Shown: piece after piece, positions 47,201-56,200 of the stretch
How positions within the stretch are numbered: the first letter of the stretch is position 1
Layout: each line of letters opens with the position of its first letter
Assembly: GCF_018143015.1 (NCBI RefSeq)
Contig: NC_054750.1
Coordinates: forward strand, 1,407,501-1,471,500
Length of the DNA: 64,000 nt
Source: Lytechinus variegatus
Taxonomy: Eukaryota > Echinodermata > Echinoidea > Temnopleuroida > Toxopneustidae
Direction of reading: 5' to 3'
Translations under genes and position numbers: made by a program
The notes under the pieces: model-generated
Seen by the model: the letters and a program-made list of their open reading frames with translations, nothing else
Databases searched by the model: none
What the model was told of the DNA's origin: nothing

Positions 47201-50200
47201 TTTGATGCTTAATTTGTCTAGTACTGTCCGGGATAGATATCTAGAATATATTTTTTCCACATATAAAGGACAAGTCCACCCCAACGGAAAGTTGATTTAA
47301 ATTAAAGGAGAAAAATCCTACAAGCATAACACTGAATATTTCATTAAAGAGAAATTCCAGTAGTTGCAGTAAACACTGATTTCATGAGAAAGTCTGTAAA
47401 ACAAGGCTTAATTGTCAGTATATCATCGAGGATCAAAATCTGGTACAGTTACATAAACTGAAATTTGGTAAATCTTGAAATCTAGGCTGAAAAAATGTTC
47501 ACACCTAAGATCCCCAACACAGATAAGCACACGTGGGACAGTGTATAATTATTGCTTTGAATGTCGGGCCCAACGCTCTACCCGAATCCTGTGCTTATTT
47601 GCTGATTCCTCAGCAATTACACAATTTCTTCCAGAATCCTTTGGCACATACATTTTATTTATACAAACAGACACTTTGGTGGTCATTTCATTGGATTCTG
47701 TACAAACTCATTTTTATATCGTTACCAAAACTAGCATTTACCTTTAAAATCAGATGTAAAATAAGAAAGTTATGACATTTTAAAGTTTAGCTTAATTTCA
47801 TAAAATAGTGATATGCATATCCTGGTCGGTATACAAATGAGCAGACTGGTAACGTCACCCACTCACTATTTCTTTTATGAAATATGAAAAATTCTAACTC
47901 TCTTCTCATTGTCGATGAAACAAAATTTGATTCCTTCCTTTGGAAATACCATTATTTCAACAGTTTATGGTGAAGTGAAGTTGGTCCTTATTGTCCAATC
48001 TGTAAAAATTGAAATATTTTAGATTCAAACAATAAAAATACAACAAAAGAAATAGTGAGAGAGAGACACCAACTTTCTCATTTATGTGTCACTGAAATGT
48101 GCATATAATTGCTTTGTGAAAAAATGTTAGAACTTTCTTATTTTACATCTGATTTTTGATGAATTTTTCAGCATTATGCTTGTTTTATTCTTCTCTTCTG
48201 ATTCAAATCAACAATTTTCTGGGGTAGACATGACATTTAAAATATGAGGAAATAACATAGTAAACATAAAACACATTTTATGTAAACATAACTTTGCCCT
48301 TTTTAACTTCCCACAAGTTTAGGACACAGACCATGCCGTATAATGAACCACACGATACAGACCAATGCGTAAATTTGATTGGTGTAATTTTTTCTTTAAG
48401 TTTATCAGAAGTGCCAGTTCCTTGCCATGCCAACTTGAGCATTGAAATGAGGGTCTTGATGACGGCTTGCGTTGCTAACTGTGGTCACCATGGACGCTGT
48501 AAACTTCATCTCCAAGATGGGATGGAGTTCTATGCCTGTGATTGTTCTGATGGTAAGCTCCTCATTTTAATGAATTGTTTGATGCAACGAGAAATTAGGC
48601 ATATTTTCATGATTGAATTTGTTAAAAACTAGATGGGATGATAAAGTGATTACGGTGGTAACGTTGTTGAGGTAGAGGGAGAACGGAAGGAAACACAGGA
48701 GGAGGAGAGAGGGAAAGATGAAGAGGAGGAGAGATCAGGAGGAGGGGAAAGAGGAGAAGGAGGAGGAGATGGGGGGGAGAAAGAGGAGGAGGGGAAGTAG
48801 GAATATGATTCTTTATACAACAGCATATCTAGGACAAACCTAATGAAAACATTCAGTGTTTTTATCATGTTTCATCATTGTTATAATAATCTGCATTTGA
48901 TTCATCAGTACTAATACCAATACCACCATCACCGTCATCATCATTACCATCTTCATTTCTGCCAAAGCTCTTCCACTATTTCATGATTTAAATATTAATG
49001 TGTAAAAAGGTTACCTTTCATTTGTTACTATATATGCATTTGATAAGTTAACGGTGCCAAAACAGCCCAAAATGAGCAAAATTTATTATTAATTATTAAG
49101 ATTATTATTGTTATTATTATCAATTTGTATTCCTTGAACCCTTTATTGATTCATTGAACAGAGGATTTTGCATTTTACAGATGATATTAATTATCATTAT
49201 CATTATTCCTTCATATTTCCCCCTCATCTATCCAATCACAGGTTATACAGGATGGGCTTGTACAGAAGATATTGGATCCTCCTCAAACTTCTTGATCCAG
49301 GTTCTGTTTGTAACCCTTAGCAACATTGTGTTCCTCTTTGATGCCATCCTCTGTCTCTACAGGCATCACTTCCCTGTAGCTGTTTCATTCCTTGCTACAT
49401 GCTTCTTTTCAACAGTAAGTATCACGGGAAAGCTCGGCTCAGCGGTTCCGACTCTCGACTTGTAATCAGAGGGCCCCGTGTTCAAATCCCATCATGGCCT
49501 AGCACCCTTTGGCAAGGCATCAATCCGCATTTTCCACTCTCCACCCAGGTGCTGAATGGGTACCCGGTAGGATGGGAGATTATTGGAGCTTGTCCAGCAT
49601 TGTGTTCGCCTCAATGGCGCCTGGCTGGAATACTCCCCAGGGAGTGGAGGATGTCATATGTTGGGTGCAGTACTGACTGAATGATTATAATGTCTGGGGG
49701 TAAAAATAAAGTTCTAAGACACGTAGATAATACAATGTATGTCTGGAGCGCATTATAACAAGGCAGATTATCATTAAATGCTGGGCAAAATCAAGATTTC
49801 CTGTTGTGTAGCCTCTTGTTGTTGTTTCATGTACTAAACACAACAAAGAAATCTAAATGGATAAATTTTCCGTGTTCTAGCTGAGCTTCAAAATGAGCTT
49901 CATGAAGACCATAAAAAGAGAGAGAGAGAAAAAAATAACAGCTATAAAACGATATCAATGAATTGTACTGTCCTGTCTGTTAAGGAAAATGGTTTTCCAG
50001 AATTTTGTCACTAACTATCACGCATCTGAAAAGAAAACCCCAATAGCATATCTTTTAAAGATGGTTTTGTATTAGAGTTCTTGAACAAGAACTTACATAC
50101 ATGTACAAAGTAGAAAACCCACTGCTCAATTCTTGTTGCATGTAACTTGCAAACTCTGTGAATTACAGGGTGTTGCAAGTGATTGCAAGTCAATTTCAGG

Positions 50201-53200
50201 TCCTAAAATCAATTGAAAATTATGTATTTAGTTGCAGATTTGCAATGATTGATGATCTGCCCCTTGCACTCACAAATATAAATTTATTTGCCTTAGTTAA
50301 AATTAAAATTGATCTATAAATCATAAATTTTAATCTCAAATTTACAATTGATTGCAAATATTTTCTTGCAACACCCCCATCAGCAATGGCCTCTATGTCA
50401 TGTTACCATGGTAACATGTACTTTTTAGAGTAAATTTGTCTTTATGGACAGGAACACATTGCAGAAAGGGTTATGTTTAAACACAACTCTAGAAATCAAT
50501 GGCAAGTCACTAAAATGTGTGTTTTATTTGCTGAAAATAAAGTTGCATTTGATATTTTTGAGTTATGTTTATTATTTTTTCATTCATATGCATTTATTTT
50601 GTTCATAGATTAAAAATAACATTTACAAACATTTTGGTGTAGAATATAGAAGAAATGGAAATAACTTATGAAAACAAGGAGACAGCTTAGAAGGCAGAGA
50701 AGCCTTATTGGTGCTGCCAACAAAAGAACAATGTACAACACTTAAAAAAAAACGCCTAAAGACGTAACATAAACAAAGTCATGATAAAGCCTCTAATGTA
50801 TAAAAGAATTAAATATTGTGATTGTCATTCAAATATGATTCTAGTTTTCTTTTGAAAACGGAGAGGGAAGGTCTATCTTTTATGAATAAAGGAAGGTTGT
50901 TCCAGATGATTGGACCTTTGAAAAAAATAGATTTTTTAGCAACATTTGTTTGATCGCAACGTGTCTGCAATGGTCCCTGGTTCCAGCGACTGGGTCTTCT
51001 TATCTGTTAAATTGTTTCACTGATCTGATACGAGTGGTATCAACTAATTTTCAACACAATTTTCTTGTTCTTCATTTTTTTTTCAGATGTACCATGCCTG
51101 TGATTCGAGTCCAGTTTGCATCACAGATTACGACACCTTGCAGTTCTGTGATTTCTTCACTTCCTTCATGTCTATACTTCTCATTCTGATCGCTATGGCA
51201 AGGCCACCACAATCACTCAAAGCTACTCTACATATTCTAGGTAGGTTTGTGTCCTTATTTTACCAGCATGGATAGTCTTATTTGACAATACTCGCCCAAA
51301 CTGCTTCAGAAATGATAATAAAAGAGGGTATTTAGAAATATTCACTTACCGGTAGTTGTTGAAATATCCTCAGACTGTTATATTTTTAGAGAATTTGTTC
51401 CTCTTTTTTGCTATAAATACACCAATACATTTTTGGATGATTTGTCACTTTTTTTTAAATTTCCGATCATGGAGTATGTATTATACACAGCACGTGGCAC
51501 TAGCGCCGGACCAACAGTCCCAGACCGGTAAAAATCACTGTCGGGCCAGTAGCTTTTTGCATGAAAAGAACAAGTTCATACTTGCCTACGAGCACATGTT
51601 TAAAAGAATGAAAAATCAAGTTTTCAAGTAGAGTAATTTCACATGTTTTTTCACCGATCTCACTGCAACAGCCTGGTGATAGTTACATAACGTTGAGACA
51701 AGTTTTTGAAAATACTCTTTTTTTGTCAATTTTTTTTTTCCTTAAGAGAATACTTTTTCTGGTTGTTGAAGGTTGGCAGGTCTGTATCCTGATAAAAAAA
51801 GAGAGGAGTAAATATTGTAGCCCCACATGTAGACTTTCATGGTGTTAACCTTGTGAAAAACTATTGTCCTCAATTAACGTTGCAACACCTTGAAAGTCTA
51901 AATGTGGGACTACAATATTCACTGAGTGTAACATCATAGTATGATCTTTCAGTGTTAAGAAAGGTGTGAATATTCTTCATTTTCGTGATAGTTTTAGTTT
52001 AAATCAAATCAATATCAAGGAAATATGGAAAATAGATGGACATTTCATCGATTTAAAGATGCAAAATATGAAATTTAGCAATATTGGTCAAGTTTTCAAT
52101 TTTTTTACCCCCTGGTGTTTAACTGTAAATGCCTGTTCATTATAAGCGTTATAAAGGTTTTTCAAAACAAACTCCATGAAATGGACCTTCTACATGTATT
52201 TTCCTATTTTTCTGGATAATACTCTGGAAAATTACCTCTGGAAAATACTCATTCTTATTTTTTGAGCAATATCATTCCTATTTTCCGAGTTGGAGGTATG
52301 AACCAATAATGATGAATTGTTATTGATATTTCTATCACTCACCTAGAATTTTTTTTTCTTGCTTATGTAGGAGTATATGTTTTAGCATTCTTTGCTCAGT
52401 GGGATAGGTTTAGTCTATGGTCGATAGCAATACCATTAGGAGCCGGTGTCATCATACTTGCTATATCATGGGTAAGTACTTACTCTCATTACAAGTCATC
52501 TCCTGGGCAGGGAGCTTGGGCCCCAAGTGCTACATAAGCGCTTGCCCGATTGCCTGGGGCAAGTAAAAGTTAGAGTCGGGCAAGTGTTTTGAAGTAAAGA
52601 CCAAAACTACTTGTCCGAATTGGGCAAGCAAAATTCTCACAGTAGAATGACCAAAATTAGGGTCGATATGATATACTGACCCTAATTTTGGTCATGGCAG
52701 GCAAGATAAAATCACTTTGGAAAAAGAAATGCAATAAGAAAGATCAGTTCATGTCATAAGATAGAAAATGGTCAATGATTTATAAAACTGCAAAACTTTC
52801 TTTTGGAGAGGTAAAACTTTTTTTCAATGATTTTTTCGGGCAAGTACATGTATATTCCAACTATTTAGAAATTTACTGCCCGACTGGACAAGTGCTTCTA
52901 AAAAGTTATGTAGCACCCTGTGGCCTTGGGGAATATCTTTTTTTTGTGTGCTCATGTATTTTTTGATGGGCATGCCATGTAAAGTCTGTTCCCTTTAAGA
53001 GGTTTTCCATTGAATCATGTATAAAAAGTACATGTAACTTCCCATGTAAGCCTCTTGCATTCTAAAGACTAGTCTTCGTTGCTTCCCTTGAGTTTTCGTC
53101 AAGCATAATTCTTTGCGCAGAAAAACTTGCAGTAGCATAGTTCTTTGGATGAAAACCTTGGGATGTACTTGGAATTCATATCTGAAGATATATAAACCTT

Positions 53201-56200
53201 CCTGCAATTTAGCTTACTGTCTGTGATTATTTTAGTTTGCTGATGAGTTACATTTTGTAATTTGTATCCTTTTGACCGTGTACACATTGTTGATGATATG
53301 ACATATAGGATGATTCAACTGCACGAAGTGGGTTAATGCCTATGTGCTGTTCTTTACCCAGGGTGTAAGAATGTACAAGCGCCGGAAGCTGTACCCCAGC
53401 TGGAGACGGTGGCTCTTCTTCATCGTCCCCGGAACCCTGCTAGCCATCCTCGGGCTTACTATCAACGCAACCCTGGAGACGGAGAGCAACTACTACATCG
53501 TTCATAGCACGTGGCATATATGCATGGGACTGGGGTCACTGCTGCTGCTACCGCCGAGAGAAAAACCATGTAAGAATGATTACCAACCTATGGCAGAACT
53601 TGTTGATATCAATGCTCTCAATTCAGAACTAGTTATGAGTAATGATCCAGGCTATTAAGGTGCTCTCTCTCTATATATATCTATTTTTTCAAGCACTTTT
53701 TCTGATTTAAAGTGACTCACTCCCTTATGACTTTTCGATGATTTTCTGATGACCTTCTGCTGGACTTATGACTTTCTGATGACCTTGTGATAACTTTCTG
53801 ATAATCTTCTAAAATTGTGATTTGAACCTTCAAAGAATTGCTTGACTTTGTATACTTGCCAAAATTACAAATTCAGTATATGTACTCTAATAGAAATTCA
53901 TTTATTTGTAAGCCTCAGATTACAAAAAAATGTTTGTGAATTCTGAGATATGATAATAATAATATATCTATTAATATAGCGCAGTTACTACATGTATATG
54001 CATGAATGAAATTTGATACATTTCTTGGTTTTGAAATATGATTTCTTTTCATTTGAAGAGTTTATGGGGAGGCAAATATGTTACAAGTAATCTCTTAATG
54101 ACATTATGTTAAGCTCCTCCTGGAACAATTTGAGTGATATGAGGAAACCTCGGATTAAATTCTGAATTGGAAGAGAAAAAAAAATGAATCTCGTATTTGA
54201 ATGAGATGTAAATTTTGGTCATTTTTAGTTAATGATGAATTTGTTAATCATCAAGTTTTCTTGTAATGAAAGTTTTTTTGAAACCTTATGAATTCCATCT
54301 GACGCCCATTTCAGTCAATTAACCTCAACTTTGATCAACTAGTAGCATCGTAAAAAAAATCATCCTGTCGAACACTTAGATCGAGACTTTATCTATTGAA
54401 GTAAAACATAGATATTTTGCAGCAAATTAGGGCCTCTTTTCACAAAAAATTGTTATTATTGGTATGTTCCTGAACACATATGTCTCTCATTTGTTATTGA
54501 TTACAAAGTCCTGTGACACTGGGCCGTAGAAACAATGGTCTTTTCTTCGTCATTGTACTGTATATTAAGCATTGTACATAAGATTATATTAATAATAACT
54601 GAACAATAATTGCCTTATGAATAAAAGATGTATTCTTGATTCAAGTCTGGATAATGCTCTTAAGTACTGATTTATTTGCTACTATTGTAATGTGGACCAG
54701 TGTGTGATTCTTTATTTGATCAATTATGTGTTACTCTATATTTTGTAATTGCTATAGGTTATTCATCAAGTACATAAATACGTTGATCAGGATGATTTAT
54801 TTCACTGTCTTTATTATAACTTTTTTTGTTGTACATATATATTTGCTAGATTTGATATATTCATTTCTGGTACATGTACTGTAAAGTGCTAGAGAATTAC
54901 TCTGGTTTTTATCCGCTTGATACCTATTCTCTTTTGTTATTATTGTTTAAGGTGATGTTTCACAGAGCTGTTTGTACGTTTCAGACAATTATATGTACAG
55001 TTGATATCCCATTTTTGTGACAATCAAATTCAAATAACCCAAATTTTTCATATTTGAAAGAATGAGGAGTGAATTTTTTGTAACTCTTGTCCCAATCTTT
55101 CTGACTTTCTCTTATTTTGACAAATTATGAATATTGCAATCAGATGCATGTTATCAAGAATCTTAATCTACGAAGATTTAGGTTAGATGATGTAAAACTG
55201 GCGAACAGGTCACAAGTCATGTTTAAATTCTAACTAATGATTATTACCCCCATTTATTATTAATTATGCAATACAATGTCATATTCATGAGATTGTTTCA
55301 TTGAATCAGTCTGATTTTCATTCCTTCCTTCATGAATTGTTACTCAAAATCTTAGTAACGTAGCATAGTAAGTAACAAATAGTTTTGATAGAAGTTTAGA
55401 ATGAGTGTTTGCCAGACTCCATGGCCCGTATTCTGAAGTCAGGTTTAAGTTGAATAGACCAAAATTGTGGGAAGCCAAATGTCAAAATTTTGTTTACATG
55501 GTATGCTTGTTATATTTACTCTGATCTTTTACCGATTTGTTTACGGTAAAGGCAACTATCTTATTTATCCTTCACAGACAGTTAAGAGCGATTTGAGAGT
55601 CAAATGAGCTCATTCATTGAACCCCTACAGTATTGTTAGAGTTACATGTATGTCACTATCCATACTTAACCCTATCTAAGCCGGGGGTGCCTCGGAGGCC
55701 CCCCCCTCAACGAATCGCGCGATATTTTCGCCGTTCGACATTTTTTGACCACGCCGCTCGCTGAGTTTTTACTTTCAAGTCTTGTGCAACTTTTGAAACC
55801 AATTTTGCGTCACCCGGGTATGTGATTCCGAAATTACGCAACATTATGTAAGTGCATGTCAGACCGAAAATTGCTCAAAAACGTGATTTCGTGTACAAAG
55901 TCAATGCAAATTGTGTTTTCAACCAAAATTCATAAATGTATGATTATATTTAGTTTTGCCAGTCTAAGTGTATTCATTTTATGATTTTTATGATCACAGA
56001 AGTGTCCCCAACAAATTTCATTGAAAAAATAATGAAAAACAAAATGTCAAAAAAACAAAGAAATACATAAGAAATTGCAAAAAACAATATAATATATAAG
56101 AAAATGACTTGATTTCACAATTTTTTTCATGTACTCTTGCTAAGGACACCACAAAGAGTTTCTATACCAAACATTAGTACATTTGGAGCTTTATTTAGGG

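Noticed and set aside
48401-48411. Acceptor at TTTATCAG for TMEM8 exon 8
   Set aside because: It gives a frame that stops within a few codons; the upstream TTTCTTTAAG acceptor keeps the EGF frame.
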